Positions 9,591 through 18,007 of a stretch of 64,000 nt of DNA are shown in pieces (position 1 is the first letter of the stretch; the number at the start of each line of letters is the position of its first letter). Origin of the DNA: an uncultured Prevotellaceae bacterium (GTDB lineage: Bacteria > Bacteroidota > Bacteroidia > Bacteroidales > Bacteroidaceae); the NCBI GenBank assembly GCA_902790625.1, contig CADASP010000003.1:124001-188000 (forward strand). The letters run 5' to 3'. A program made the position numbers and the translations under genes. The notes below the pieces were generated by a model. It was not told the origin of the DNA. It worked only from the letters and a program-made list of their open reading frames with translations, and ran no database searches.

Positions 9591-9720
9591 TTGCCTGCGG
9601 CGCAACGTGAATGACCATTAATGACACGTAAATGATTCGTAATTATTTTTTTGCATTCGTGTGTATTTGTGAACATTTGTGTGAAAGAAAAAAGGAATTC
9701 ACGAGTCATTCGCGGACATT
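9591..9720 (+). repeat. Dispersed intergenic repeat, copy 1
   Basis: This starts with the core TTGCCTGCGGCGCAAC and runs into short related words (GTGAATGACC, GTAAATGATTCGT, ATTCGTGTGTATTTGTGAA, TTCACGAGTCATTCGC). The same arrangement recurs at 10805, 10994, 12596, 13073 and 13221. No reading frame is shared among copies, so it is a non-coding repeat. It separates the SDR gene from a two-gene cassette. Confidence 0.85.
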
Positions 9721-9770
9721 ACAGACTCTAAAGTCAAGTGAATACCGCAGCATAGTTTTTGGCACAATAT

Positions 9771-9801
9771 TTTGAAAATCCAATAAAAAGTCATATCTTT
9801 G
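9771..9801 (+). promoter_or_regulatory. Bacteroidota-type promoter for the 9829 gene pair
   Basis: A TTTG -33 element (9771-9774) and a TATCTTTG -7 element (9794-9801) are separated by 19 bases, matching the Bacteroidota consensus. The predicted transcript starts about 20 bases before the ATG at 9829. This excludes the TTG at 9799 as a start, since it lies inside the -7 box. It gives the following cassette its own promoter inside the polysaccharide locus. Confidence 0.75.
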
Positions 9802-9828
9802 CACCGAGTTATTAAGACAACGACTTTG

Positions 9829-10314
9829 ATGGAGGATAATAATCGGTTAGTAGCTAATGAGCCAGCAGCTGCGTATGGGACAACCTCGTACACAGATGTG
9901 ATGTACCTTCTCCACACGATGAGGATGAGTCCTGAAGTGAAAGAGAAAGTGGGACATCGCCTTGTACTCGAGGTTACTTCAGAAAACCTGGCTAAGGCTT
10001 ATGCACGATTGGATTATCTGGCTACACTGGAGAAAGACTGGGACGGAGAAGGGGCTTTGCCTATTTCTCGCCAAGTTCTTAATAATGTCAAGAACACTCT
10101 GCTTATCTCAGAAGATAATGATTGGAAAGACTGGATGATAGGGCCTGATACAAATGCGACTTTGGGCCTTCAGTCAAAGAAGACGGATGCTTGTATGAGC
10201 ATTGGGGCAGATGACTATTCCTACTATGCACTGATTGACGGCAAGGAGTATTACTCCAACCATGTAAGTTTTTCACCTTCATCGTTTTTGGATGTAATGA
10301 GGAAGATTGGATGA
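9829..10314 (+). CDS. Hypothetical protein, first gene of a two-gene cassette
   Basis: A soluble protein of about 161 residues with no signal peptide or membrane segment. The only recognisable feature is LEKDWDGEGALPIS, a DWDG-x-GA type motif seen in small uncharacterised bacterial proteins, some of them next to toxin-antitoxin genes. The ATG at 9829 was chosen because it lies just downstream of a good promoter. It abuts the next gene (stop at 10312-10314, next ATG at 10319). Nothing links it to glycan synthesis, and I do not assign a function. Confidence 0.7.
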   Translation: MEDNNRLVANEPAAAYGTTSYTDVMYLLHTMRMSPEVKEKVGHRLVLEVTSENLAKAYARLDYLATLEKDWDGEGALPISRQVLNNVKNTLLISEDNDWKDWMIGPDTNATLGLQSKKTDACMSIGADDYSYYALIDGKEYYSNHVSFSPSSFLDVMRKIG

Positions 10315-10318
10315 AACG

Positions 10319-10828
10319 ATGGATGACCGAATAGCAGATAGTGAAATCGTAACACGAATTTTGAGGCGGGATTGGTTTGACGAAGGAAAACTAATGCATG
10401 TCGCTTTTGCCCTTAGGAATGGTGAGACTTACCTGTCTGTTAATCGCTATTTTATCGATACCTACGAAGATGATGTGAAATCTTTTGTAAGTAATCATCC
10501 TGCTTATGCTTTTGGAGATGACTTCCAGGACTATTGTTGCGCTGAGCTTCATGTCGGAGAGGTTAGAGACATTCATGTTGCCCTTGATGAAAAACAGGTT
10601 GACATCGACGTTGACGTAGAACCTCGTTCCGCCCATGTTAAGTCGCATGCTGGTATTTTCACCCGTTATGAGAATGCCAATCTGAAGCCTGGGACGTCTT
10701 TGGAGATTGTTAAAGGAATGCCAAATGTGGCTGCTGACGTTGTTCTCTTGAAAGTACGTATGCAGTTAATGAAGCTATCCCATTGCCAACAAACAAGGTT
10801 CTCGTTGCCTGCGGCGCAACATGAATGA
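10319..10828 (+). CDS. Hypothetical protein, second gene of a two-gene cassette
   Basis: About 169 residues and soluble. The N-terminal half contains RILRRDWFDEGKLMHVAFAL and a Cys pair (DYCCAEL). No family is recognised. The start is the ATG at 10319, five bases after the previous stop; a TTG at 10307 would overlap it. The last residues (LPAAQHE and the stop) are encoded by dispersed-repeat copy 2, so the native C-terminus has probably been replaced by the repeat. With its partner it may form a small defence-like or toxin-antitoxin-like pair, which is inference from size and layout only. Confidence 0.65.
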   Translation: MDDRIADSEIVTRILRRDWFDEGKLMHVAFALRNGETYLSVNRYFIDTYEDDVKSFVSNHPAYAFGDDFQDYCCAELHVGEVRDIHVALDEKQVDIDVDVEPRSAHVKSHAGIFTRYENANLKPGTSLEIVKGMPNVAADVVLLKVRMQLMKLSHCQQTRFSLPAAQHE

Positions 10829-10957
10829 CCATAAATGACCCACAAATGATCCATGAATATTTCTGGGCATTCGTGTGTATTCGTGAACATTTGTGTGAAA
10901 GAAAAAGTTATTCACGATTCATTCGCGTCCATTCACGGGTATTCTTGCGTCCATTCT
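10805..10957 (+). repeat. Dispersed intergenic repeat, copy 2
   Basis: The core TTGCCTGCGGCGCAAC at 10805-10820 is followed by the same ATGAATGACC / CATTCGTGTGTATTCGTG / ATTTGTGTGAAAGAAA / TTCACGATTCATTCGC words as copy 1. The left end lies inside the 3' end of the preceding gene and supplies its stop codon. Confidence 0.85.
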
Positions 10958-10993
10958 GTAGCAAGCGGCAAAGCCGAGCGCACGTGAAAAAAC

Positions 10994-11085
10994 TTGTCTG
11001 CGACGCAACGTAAATGACCACAAATGGCCCGTAAATGATTTTTTGAGTATTCGTGAATGATTTGTGGAAATTCGTGTAAAAAACA
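10994..11085 (+). repeat. Dispersed intergenic repeat, copy 3 (shorter)
   Basis: A variant core TTGTCTGCGACGCAAC is followed by GTAAATGACCACAAATGG and ATTCGTGAATGATTTGTGG. The copy ends just before a short TCTCGTTGCGAGA hairpin and the start of the ligase gene at 11116. Confidence 0.75.
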
Positions 11086-11115
11086 ATTAGTCTCGTTGCG
11101 AGACAATTATAATTA

Positions 11116-12516
11116 ATGATGCTGAATCTTGACAAGTGGCCGAGTGATTCGGTTGCTGCTATTGATGCCCAGGGGGCCACGCTGACATACGGCGCGCTGC
11201 GCCAGTTTGCTGGTGAGGCAGCACAGCTGATGCCTTCGCGCTCACTGCTGTTCCTGCTTGTGGAGAATAACGTGGGTGGTATCGCCTGGGCTATCGGGAA
11301 CATCTGCGCAGGGAACGTGCCGCTAATTCTAAATGCCCATTTGGACAAGGAGCTGTATAGAGGTCTCTTTGAACTATACCAGCCTCCCTTCGTTTGTGTG
11401 CCGGAGGTCATGGCTGACACTTTCTCGTATAAAACAGTGGCCACCCACTATGGCTACACGCTGATGAGGACGGGCAACGAGGCCTGTCCGATGAACGACG
11501 AGCTGTCACACCTGCTGCCAACATCGGGCAGCACGGGCAGCCCGAAACTCGTGCGCCACAAGTACGAGAACATCGAGGCGGCTGCACTGAACATCTCTAC
11601 GTTCTTTGCGCTGACGGAGAAAGACCGTCCGCTGATGGTGCTCCCCTTGTATTATACGATGGGCCTGTCGATGGTGTTCAGCCATTTCTATGTGGGTGCG
11701 ACGGTGCTCATCACGAACCAGAGCATGACGGACAGGAACTTCTGGCGTTTTCTGAAAGAGGAACGTGCCACGAGCTTCACGGGGGTGCCGTATAGCTTCG
11801 AGATTCTGAACCTGATGCGCTTCTTCCGCATGGACCTGCCCGACCTGACGCTGCTGACACAGGGCGGCGGAAGGATGCCAAGGGAACTGAACCTGAAGTT
11901 CGCTGAGTGGTGCCGTGACACAGGACGTCAGTGGATAGCCACCTACGGACAGTCGGAGTGTACGGCGCGCATGGCCTGGCTACCTGCAAAGTGGGCGATA
12001 GAGAAGGTGGGCAGCATCGGCGTCGCAGTGCCGAATGCGGAGCTGTCACTGATAGACATGGACGGCCAGCCCATCACCACGCCAAACACGGAAGGTGAGA
12101 TGTGCTACCGTGGCAGGAACGTGACAATGGGCTATGCCCGCTGTCGTGAGGACCTGCTGAAGGGTGACGAGCGTCATGGATTCATCCGCACGGGCGACTT
12201 GGCCTATTTCGACGAGGACGGCTGCTACTATATCGTAGGCCGCATGGGCCGCTTCCTGAAGCTCTTTGGCATGCGCGTCGGACTGGATGAGTGCGAGCGT
12301 ATCGTGAAGGGGAAGTACCAGATAGAGTGTGCCTGTGTGGGCACCGACGAGAAGATGCTGGTCTATATCACCGATGAGCAGTACAAGGTCCAGGTGAAGG
12401 ACGAACTGGTGAGCCGCCTGAAGCTGGTTGCCTCGTCGTTCGAGGTGCGTGTCATCGCTGAGATACCGAAGAACGAGGCTGGCAAGACGCTTTACGCTAA
12501 ACTGGAAAACAAATAA
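11116..12516 (+). CDS. AMP-forming acyl-activating enzyme (ANL superfamily)
   Basis: A 466-residue adenylating enzyme. The phosphate-binding loop TSGSTGSPK is near 135-143, the TYGQSECT motif near 275, the TGDLAYFDEDG and GRMGRFLKLFGMRV hinge region near 355-395, and the catalytic Lys in NEAGKTLY near 456. It is shorter than most acyl-CoA synthetases. It is the nearest gene upstream of ACP 12812 and KAS III 13337, so it may load an acyl group onto that ACP or make an acyl-CoA primer. The gene is GC-rich, flanked on both sides by dispersed repeats. Start is the ATG at 11116 or the ATG right after it. Confidence 0.85.
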   Translation: MMLNLDKWPSDSVAAIDAQGATLTYGALRQFAGEAAQLMPSRSLLFLLVENNVGGIAWAIGNICAGNVPLILNAHLDKELYRGLFELYQPPFVCVPEVMADTFSYKTVATHYGYTLMRTGNEACPMNDELSHLLPTSGSTGSPKLVRHKYENIEAAALNISTFFALTEKDRPLMVLPLYYTMGLSMVFSHFYVGATVLITNQSMTDRNFWRFLKEERATSFTGVPYSFEILNLMRFFRMDLPDLTLLTQGGGRMPRELNLKFAEWCRDTGRQWIATYGQSECTARMAWLPAKWAIEKVGSIGVAVPNAELSLIDMDGQPITTPNTEGEMCYRGRNVTMGYARCREDLLKGDERHGFIRTGDLAYFDEDGCYYIVGRMGRFLKLFGMRVGLDECERIVKGKYQIECACVGTDEKMLVYITDEQYKVQVKDELVSRLKLVASSFEVRVIAEIPKNEAGKTLYAKLENK

Positions 12517-12595
12517 TATTAACAGGAAACGAACGATAACAATAAGACGATTCTAAGGGCACAAGAATACAACGGCTATAGCCCTGCTCATTATT

Positions 12596-12750
12596 TCTGT
12601 CTGCGACGCTACAAAAATATACATAAATGAGAAACGAATAATCCATAAATATTTCTGAGCATACGTGTTCATTTGTGGATAATCGTGTAAAAAAGTATTC
12701 ACGATTTATTAGCGTTCATTTATGAGCATTTATGTTGCGCCGCAGGCAAA
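12596..12750 (+). repeat. Dispersed intergenic repeat, copy 4, with inverted right end
   Basis: The left core is degenerate (TCTGTCTGCGACGCTAC), and the body carries ATAAATGAGAAACGAATAAT, CATTTGTGGATAATCGTG and TTCACGATTTATTAGCG. The right end, GTTGCGCCGCAGGCAA at 12734-12749, is the exact reverse complement of the core seen in copies 1, 2 and 6. This suggests the complete unit is bounded by inverted cores, like a MITE or palindromic unit. Confidence 0.8.
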
Positions 12751-12811
12751 GAAAGATATATGGGAATTGGTCTGATACGTGTAATTACGTTTCTTAAATT
12801 AGAAAACAATC

Positions 12812-13051
12812 ATGGAGAATTTAGAGAAGTACAACAACGCGTTTGTGGAAGTGTTCGGCGCCAAGGCCGAGGAGTTGAATGACAGCTACAGCAAGGAGAC
12901 GGTGGACGAATGGGACTCCGTGCACCAGCTGAGCCTGATAGCCGCCTTCGAGGAGGCCTTCGACATCATGTTCGACCCCGAGGACATCATGGAGATGACT
13001 TCCTACGCCAAGGGCAAGGAGCTCCTCGCCAAGTACGATGTCGTCTTATAA
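12812..13051 (+). CDS. Acyl carrier protein (cassette B)
   Basis: A 79-residue acidic protein with VDEWDSVHQL at 31-40, so Ser36 is the likely phosphopantetheine site. It is closest in pattern to the ACPs at 6766 and 18550 (same length, same EW-x-S motif), but is encoded by GC-rich codons. Repeats flank it on both sides. It presumably works with the ligase upstream and the KAS III downstream. Confidence 0.87.
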   Translation: MENLEKYNNAFVEVFGAKAEELNDSYSKETVDEWDSVHQLSLIAAFEEAFDIMFDPEDIMEMTSYAKGKELLAKYDVVL

Positions 13052-13072
13052 CGCCAATAGCCGTCAGTGTTT

Positions 13073-13220
13073 TTGCCTGCGGCGCTACATAAATGACCGT
13101 AAATGAACCATAAATGATTCGCAAATATTTTTGAGCATTCGTGTGTATTTGTGAATATTTGTGTGAAAAAAGAATTCACGGTTCATTCACGTCCATTCAC
13201 GGATATTTGCGTGAAAAAGA
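13073..13220 (+). repeat. Dispersed intergenic repeat, copy 5
   Basis: It starts TTGCCTGCGGCGCTAC, followed by ATAAATGACCGTAAATGAAC, GCATTCGTGTGTATTTGTG and TTCACGGTTCATTCACGTCC. It runs directly into copy 6, making a tandem pair in the 286-base gap before the KAS III gene. Confidence 0.85.
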
Positions 13221-13310
13221 TTGCCTGCGGCGCAACACGAATGCCCCACGAATGATTCATAAATATTTTTGAGCATTTATGTCTATTCGTGTTCATTTGT
13301 GTGAAGGAAG
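13221..13310 (+). repeat. Dispersed intergenic repeat, copy 6
   Basis: The core TTGCCTGCGGCGCAAC is followed by ACGAATGCCCCACGAATGA and ATTCGTGTTCATTTGTGTGA. It is shorter than copy 5 and ends about 27 bases before the KAS III start codon. Confidence 0.85.
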
Positions 13311-13336
13311 AAAACAAAAAAGATTTGCAGTAAATA

Positions 13337-14395
13337 ATGGCTAAGTGGGAAATAAAGAACGTTAACATCGCGGGTGTAGCGATGGCCGTGCCGGAGCATA
13401 CCGTGAAAACCGCCGATATAGACCTCTTCACGCAGGAGGAAGCTGATGTCTTCGACAAGACCGTCGGAATCAAGAGCCGCCACATCGCCCCTGATACGAT
13501 GTGCGCCTCGGACATGTGCCAGGCTGCTGGAGAGAAACTATTGGAAGAGCTTGGATGGGAAAAAGACAGTGTGGATGTCCTCGTCTTCGAGTCGGTGACA
13601 GGCGATTATCGCACTCCTCCAACTTCCTGTCTGCTGCAAGATAGGATGGGGTTGTCGGAGAGTTGCTTCTGTGTAGATATCCCCATGGGTTGCTGCGGTT
13701 GTATGTATGCCATTGTCGTAGCCGGCAATCTGCTGACAACTGGCCAGGTTAAGCGTGCATTGCTCCTTGTTGGTGACACCGCTTTACGTATGGGGTCGAT
13801 GAAGGACAAGAGCCGTGTTCCTCTCTTTGGTGACGGCGGTACAGCAATGGCTCTTGAGTATGATGCTTCGGCCCATGACATCATCATTGACTTTCATACT
13901 TTTGGCAAAGGTGCCGAGGCTTTGATGACTCCTCATGGTGGTTTTCGCCATCCCGCCACGCCAGAGTCTTTCATCTATGAAGACTTCGGTAATGGCATCG
14001 TCCGCGCTCCCTACCATACGATGATTAACGGTATGAACGTTTTCTCGTTTGCCATCAGCAGACCGCCGAAGAGCGTGGAGCAGTTTATGGCAGACTATCA
14101 CATTGACCGTAATAACGACATCGACTTCTTCTTGATTCATCAGGCTAATAAGATGATTGTGGACAGGGTGGTGAAGAAGCTGAAGTTGCCGTTAGAGAAG
14201 GTGCCTTATAACTTGGAGGAATTTGGCAATTTAGGGGGAGCTTCCATTCCCTCTCTAATGGTAACAAGAATAGACGAAAGATTACGTAAAGAAGAAATGT
14301 CTTTGCTTTGTTCATCTTTTGGCTTGGGCTTGAGCTGGGGGACAATGTTTCTAAAGACAAAACCTATGGTGGTGCCAAATTTGTTGTTATGTTAA
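13337..14395 (+). CDS. 3-oxoacyl-ACP synthase III paralogue (cassette B)
   Basis: A 352-residue KAS III-type condensing enzyme with the triad Cys119 (MGCCGCMY), His268 (IHQAN) and Asn298 (FGNLGGAS). The residue after the active-site Cys is Cys rather than the Ser of the two paralogues, and the Asn loop reads GNLGG rather than GNTSS. A different primer or chain preference is therefore likely. It follows ACP 12812 across a repeat pair. GC-rich codon use grades back to AT-rich toward the 3' end. Confidence 0.87.
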   Translation: MAKWEIKNVNIAGVAMAVPEHTVKTADIDLFTQEEADVFDKTVGIKSRHIAPDTMCASDMCQAAGEKLLEELGWEKDSVDVLVFESVTGDYRTPPTSCLLQDRMGLSESCFCVDIPMGCCGCMYAIVVAGNLLTTGQVKRALLLVGDTALRMGSMKDKSRVPLFGDGGTAMALEYDASAHDIIIDFHTFGKGAEALMTPHGGFRHPATPESFIYEDFGNGIVRAPYHTMINGMNVFSFAISRPPKSVEQFMADYHIDRNNDIDFFLIHQANKMIVDRVVKKLKLPLEKVPYNLEEFGNLGGASIPSLMVTRIDERLRKEEMSLLCSSFGLGLSWGTMFLKTKPMVVPNLLLC

Positions 14396-14465
14396 TTAGT
14401 GAGAATCAAAAGACTGAAACGCTGATTGAATGGGCTCGTAGTAATCAATTTAAAATGACACAGAG

Positions 14466-15359
14466 ATGAAAAATGTACGCTTATCCCAGATGAGTAAAGA
14501 AGACAGGAAAGTATTTCACTCCAAATTAGTTGGGATATTACAAAAAATAATGGAGGTCTGTGAAGAAAACAATATCCATTGGTTTGTTGGATACGGTGCC
14601 TGTATTGGAGCAATTCGCCATAAAGGATGTATTCCTTGGGATGACGATATAGACGTGTGCATGCCACGGCCTGACTATGACCGTTTTGTAGAGATTTGTA
14701 AAGATACAGAATTGGGTGATTATGAGTTGGCTACCCCTTATGATACGCCTGGTTATCATGTGTCCTTTGTTAGGATGTATGATAAAAACAGTACATTGTA
14801 TTTTACTACTCATTCGCTTCATGTAGCAGGTATTTATATTGATATTTTTCCCATAGATGGTGCGTCGGATGGTAATATAGAATCAAATTTTAGATGCTGT
14901 CGTTTTTTTAAAAGAATATCTAGGAGATCGCGATTGTATTATTCTAAGAGCGATCTTTGGCATTTGATAAAAAAGGGGAAGATTTGTCGCTATTCTCTAT
15001 ATATTTTTACGTCTCTATGCAGGAGACCCATTCAAAAGGTAAGTTTAAAAATGATTGAGAAAACAACACGAAAGTATCCTTATGAATGTAGTGAGTTTTG
15101 TATGTTTTATGAAACTGAAGTTTATGGTTTGAGGAGGAATGTTATTCCCAAGAAATGGATTGAGGAAACTGTCTGGGTACCATTTGAGAATGTTCAAGTT
15201 CGTATCCCCAAATATTATCATGAATATCTAACTCATATATATGGTGATTATATGACTCCACCGCCAGATGATAAGAAAGACGACAGACATATTGTTAAAT
15301 ACTTAGATTTTGAAAAACGATTAACTAGGGAAGAAATACTGGCTCTTTTGTCTGAGTAA
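14466..15359 (+). CDS. LicD-family phosphotransferase
   Basis: A 297-residue protein with the LicD signature GYGACIGAIRHKGCIPWDDD at about 41-60 and the conserved metal-binding Asp cluster DDDID. LicD enzymes transfer phosphocholine, or another phosphopolyol, from a CDP-activated donor to a surface glycan. The next two genes are LicA-like and LicC-like, supporting the phosphocholine-type pathway. It is predicted to be cytoplasmic or membrane-associated. The acceptor sugar is unknown. Confidence 0.88.
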   Translation: MKNVRLSQMSKEDRKVFHSKLVGILQKIMEVCEENNIHWFVGYGACIGAIRHKGCIPWDDDIDVCMPRPDYDRFVEICKDTELGDYELATPYDTPGYHVSFVRMYDKNSTLYFTTHSLHVAGIYIDIFPIDGASDGNIESNFRCCRFFKRISRRSRLYYSKSDLWHLIKKGKICRYSLYIFTSLCRRPIQKVSLKMIEKTTRKYPYECSEFCMFYETEVYGLRRNVIPKKWIEETVWVPFENVQVRIPKYYHEYLTHIYGDYMTPPPDDKKDDRHIVKYLDFEKRLTREEILALLSE

Positions 15360-15387
15360 ATTTAGTAGAATGTGATAATGATATAAT

Positions 15388-16320
15388 ATGCAAGAACCTA
15401 TTCAAACGACAGGCGGAGTATTACATCGGGAAGATATTGAATTTATAAACAATTGTATCTCCGAAGTATTTGACTGCAAGCCAGAGGAAATTTTAGAATT
15501 ACAACCTTTACAAAAAGGTCTTTCCAATTCTGTTCTTTCTTTTAGGTACAACGGAGGCAAATATGTGTTTCGCTACCCAGGCTTAGGCTCTGAGATACTC
15601 ATTGATAGGGGAAGGGAATCGATTGTTCAAAAGCAAATAGAGGATGCCGGTGTAGATACCTCGCTTGTTGCCATGAGTGTTCGCTATGGATGGAGATTAT
15701 CTCGTTTCGTGGAAACTAGGCCATTCAATTATCATGATGTGAACGATATGGTAAGAGGTATCATTCAACTACGGAAACTTCATGCTGTACGCCCCAAGGT
15801 AAGGTGGGAATTTGACATCAAAGAGAAGTGGGAATCCATACGCGATATGACACCGGCAGACAAATATGGTGAACATTTTGCAGACTTCCCTGATTTTATG
15901 GAAATCAAGGAACGTATTTACATGTTGTATGAACTTGCAAAGACGGATGGAATCAAAAAATGTTTGACTCATGGTGACTGTCGTGACGAAAACTTCTTAA
16001 TCAACAATGATGAGATTCACCTTATTGATTGGGAGTATGCTGGTTTCGGAGACCCAGGCTTTGATATTGGCTCATATGTTTGTGGAGGTGACCACTCAGA
16101 AGAAGAGGTCGATAAAATCTTGTTTACGTACTTTGGTAGAAAACCTTCAATTAAGGAGCAACGTCATTTTTATGCATATATAGCAATAACAGGCTTTTTC
16201 TATATGCATTGGACGATGTATAAGGAATCTCAGGGACAGATAATAGGCTATTTAAAGCCTCAATGGTATCATTTTGCAAAGGAGTATAGTAAGAAAGCGC
16301 TACCTTTGTATAATGAATAA
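15388..16320 (+). CDS. Choline/ethanolamine kinase-like (LicA-like) phosphotransferase
   Basis: A 310-residue aminoglycoside-phosphotransferase/choline-kinase fold. The Brenner motif THGDCRDENFLIN (about 192-204) gives the catalytic Asp and metal-binding Asn. IDWEYAGFGDPGFDIGSYV (about 211-229) provides the second metal Asp and matches choline kinases closely. It should make phosphocholine or a similar phosphoalcohol. It is followed after 12 bases by a cytidylyltransferase and preceded by LicD. No LicB-type choline permease is present in the window. Confidence 0.85.
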   Translation: MQEPIQTTGGVLHREDIEFINNCISEVFDCKPEEILELQPLQKGLSNSVLSFRYNGGKYVFRYPGLGSEILIDRGRESIVQKQIEDAGVDTSLVAMSVRYGWRLSRFVETRPFNYHDVNDMVRGIIQLRKLHAVRPKVRWEFDIKEKWESIRDMTPADKYGEHFADFPDFMEIKERIYMLYELAKTDGIKKCLTHGDCRDENFLINNDEIHLIDWEYAGFGDPGFDIGSYVCGGDHSEEEVDKILFTYFGRKPSIKEQRHFYAYIAITGFFYMHWTMYKESQGQIIGYLKPQWYHFAKEYSKKALPLYNE

Positions 16321-16332
16321 TATATTGCGATT

Positions 16333-17049
16333 ATGACATATATCATTTTATCGGCAGGTAAAGGTGTAAAACTTCAGCCTTTGACATTGAATCATCCTAA
16401 GTCCCTTTATAAACTGGATGATAAGACTACCATTCTACAGCGTCTTGTTCGTAAGATTAGAGAATATGATACGGAAGCAGAGATTGTTGTAGTGGTGGGT
16501 TATATGTATAAGCAAATCCAGAAAGAACTGGAAGATGACAATGTAAAATTTGTACACAACCCCTTCTTTTCTGCAACCAGCTCTATGGGATCACTTTGGT
16601 TTGCCAAGAACTATTTACAACGTGAAAATGTGACGATTGTCAATGGCGATATTGTAGTAAGTGATAAACTCATGCAGAACGTTATTTGCCAGCATACAGA
16701 TTGCCCTTATGTACTCTTTGACAGTACACGTAAGGATGTCAATAAGTATAATGTTCAGATACAAGGAGAACTTGTATGCGTAATGAGTAAAAACCTCACG
16801 GAATTTTCCGGTAATTACGCCAGTATTACCAAACTGGATGCCGTGTCTTCCCGTTTCCTGCTCGAACAGTTAAAACAGATGGTCAATGAAGAGATGTATG
16901 ATCTTTTCTTTGAGGATGCCTTGGTTCAAATGATTTTCCAGAATAACTTTGAGTTATACTATAAAGATATTAAGGATTATAAGTGGACAGAAGTTGACTG
17001 CGTTGATGATTTATTGAAAGCACGCCAGATTCAAGCTACTGATGAATAA
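16333..17049 (+). CDS. Nucleotidyltransferase, LicC-like (CTP:phosphocholine cytidylyltransferase)
   Basis: A 238-residue GT-A nucleotidyltransferase. The sugar-nucleotide pyrophosphorylase loop SAGKGVKLQPLTLNHPKSL is at about 7-25, with a metal site near VNGDIVVS (about 97). Its place right after a LicA-like kinase suggests it converts phosphocholine and CTP to CDP-choline for LicD. The loop reads GKGVKL where many members have GxGSRL, a small divergence. A sugar-1-phosphate substrate remains possible. Confidence 0.82.
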   Translation: MTYIILSAGKGVKLQPLTLNHPKSLYKLDDKTTILQRLVRKIREYDTEAEIVVVVGYMYKQIQKELEDDNVKFVHNPFFSATSSMGSLWFAKNYLQRENVTIVNGDIVVSDKLMQNVICQHTDCPYVLFDSTRKDVNKYNVQIQGELVCVMSKNLTEFSGNYASITKLDAVSSRFLLEQLKQMVNEEMYDLFFEDALVQMIFQNNFELYYKDIKDYKWTEVDCVDDLLKARQIQATDE

Positions 17050-17065
17050 ATAAGATAGATAAAGA

Positions 17066-17782
17066 ATGAATTACGTTATTATAATAGCCGGAGGCGTGGG
17101 TAGTCGATTAGGTGCAAAAGTACCTAAGCAATTTGTAGAAGTGTTGGGGAAGCCCATAATTGCCTATACCATGGAGCACTTTCAGAATCATCCAGAAATA
17201 GATGGCATAGAATTAGTTTGCGTGGATGGCTATCAGGAGCATTTGAAAAGAATAGCTGACAAATATGGCATAACCAAGGTCATGAAGATTGTAAAGGGTG
17301 GTTCGGAATACGAACGTTCCATCATGAATGGTGTGGCTGGTCTTGAAGGCATAGCGAAACTAGATGATGTGATAATGGTTCATTGGGCTGCTTCGCCTTT
17401 TCTTTCTGAAGAGATGATCACGGACAACATTCGTGTTTGCAAGGAAAAAGGTAATGCTATAACGGCGAGTTATTCATATCTCCTATATGGCACCAATGAT
17501 GGTGATTGCGCTAAGAAGAGTATCAACCGTGAGACCTTTATGACGCTTTCTGCACCACAGAGCTTCCTATATAAGGTCATTACGGAAATCTACAAACAAG
17601 TGGAAGATAAGAAAATGTTTGAATACGTTGAGGCTCATACCCCTGCGTTTATGACAGAATTGGGAATACCTATCTATTTCTCAAAAGGTAGTCATACTAA
17701 CATAAAGATAACTGAGAAAGAGGATGTTGAGATGTTCCTTGGCTATCAGTTGGCAAAGCGGTATAAAAAAGGTTCAACATAA
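17066..17782 (+). CDS. IspD/TarI-like cytidylyltransferase
   Basis: A 238-residue member of the IspD family. The CTP-binding segment IIAGGVGSRLGAKVPKQF is at about 6-23 (Arg14 and Lys21 in the expected places), and YERSIMNGV is near 89-97. In surface-polysaccharide loci such paralogues usually activate ribitol phosphate or another polyol phosphate (TarI-like) rather than methylerythritol phosphate. A partner TarJ-type dehydrogenase is not present, although a short decayed reading frame follows. It is in the same orientation, 16 bases after the LicC-like gene. Confidence 0.82.
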   Translation: MNYVIIIAGGVGSRLGAKVPKQFVEVLGKPIIAYTMEHFQNHPEIDGIELVCVDGYQEHLKRIADKYGITKVMKIVKGGSEYERSIMNGVAGLEGIAKLDDVIMVHWAASPFLSEEMITDNIRVCKEKGNAITASYSYLLYGTNDGDCAKKSINRETFMTLSAPQSFLYKVITEIYKQVEDKKMFEYVEAHTPAFMTELGIPIYFSKGSHTNIKITEKEDVEMFLGYQLAKRYKKGST

Positions 17783-17815
17783 AGAAAAATATAATACTAT
17801 TTTGTTGGTGTATGA

Positions 17816-17983
17816 AGAGATATAGAGCCGTTGTCGGAGATTCTAGGTTTGAATAGATATGTGGCTGTACCTTGGAACAAGTTTGATTTGATTGAGAAAA
17901 AGAAAAAGCTACTATACTTGGTTCCTTATGGTCTCGACCTCAATTGTGGTACAAAGAAATTCTTTAACCATTACTTACTATAG
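17816..17983 (+). pseudogene. Possible decayed gene 3' end
   Basis: In the 225-base gap an open frame of 55 codons has no good start but a protein-like composition (LNRYVAVPWNKFDL, then LLYLVPYGLDLNCGTKKFF) and ends at TAG 17981-17983. It looks like the C-terminal remnant of a lost gene, perhaps a partner of the upstream cytidylyltransferase. I do not recognise the family, and chance coding cannot be excluded. Confidence 0.35.
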
Positions 17984-18007
17984 TTGAAACTAAATAAATG
18001 ATAAAAA

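Noticed and set aside
9799..9828. TTG at 9799 as the start of the 9829 gene
   Set aside because: It lies inside the -7 promoter element, so it would not be in the transcript.
8820..14395. A whole integrated mobile element in the GC-rich stretch
   Set aside because: No integrase, transposase, attachment repeats or tRNA were found. Repeat-bounded modules explain the composition better.
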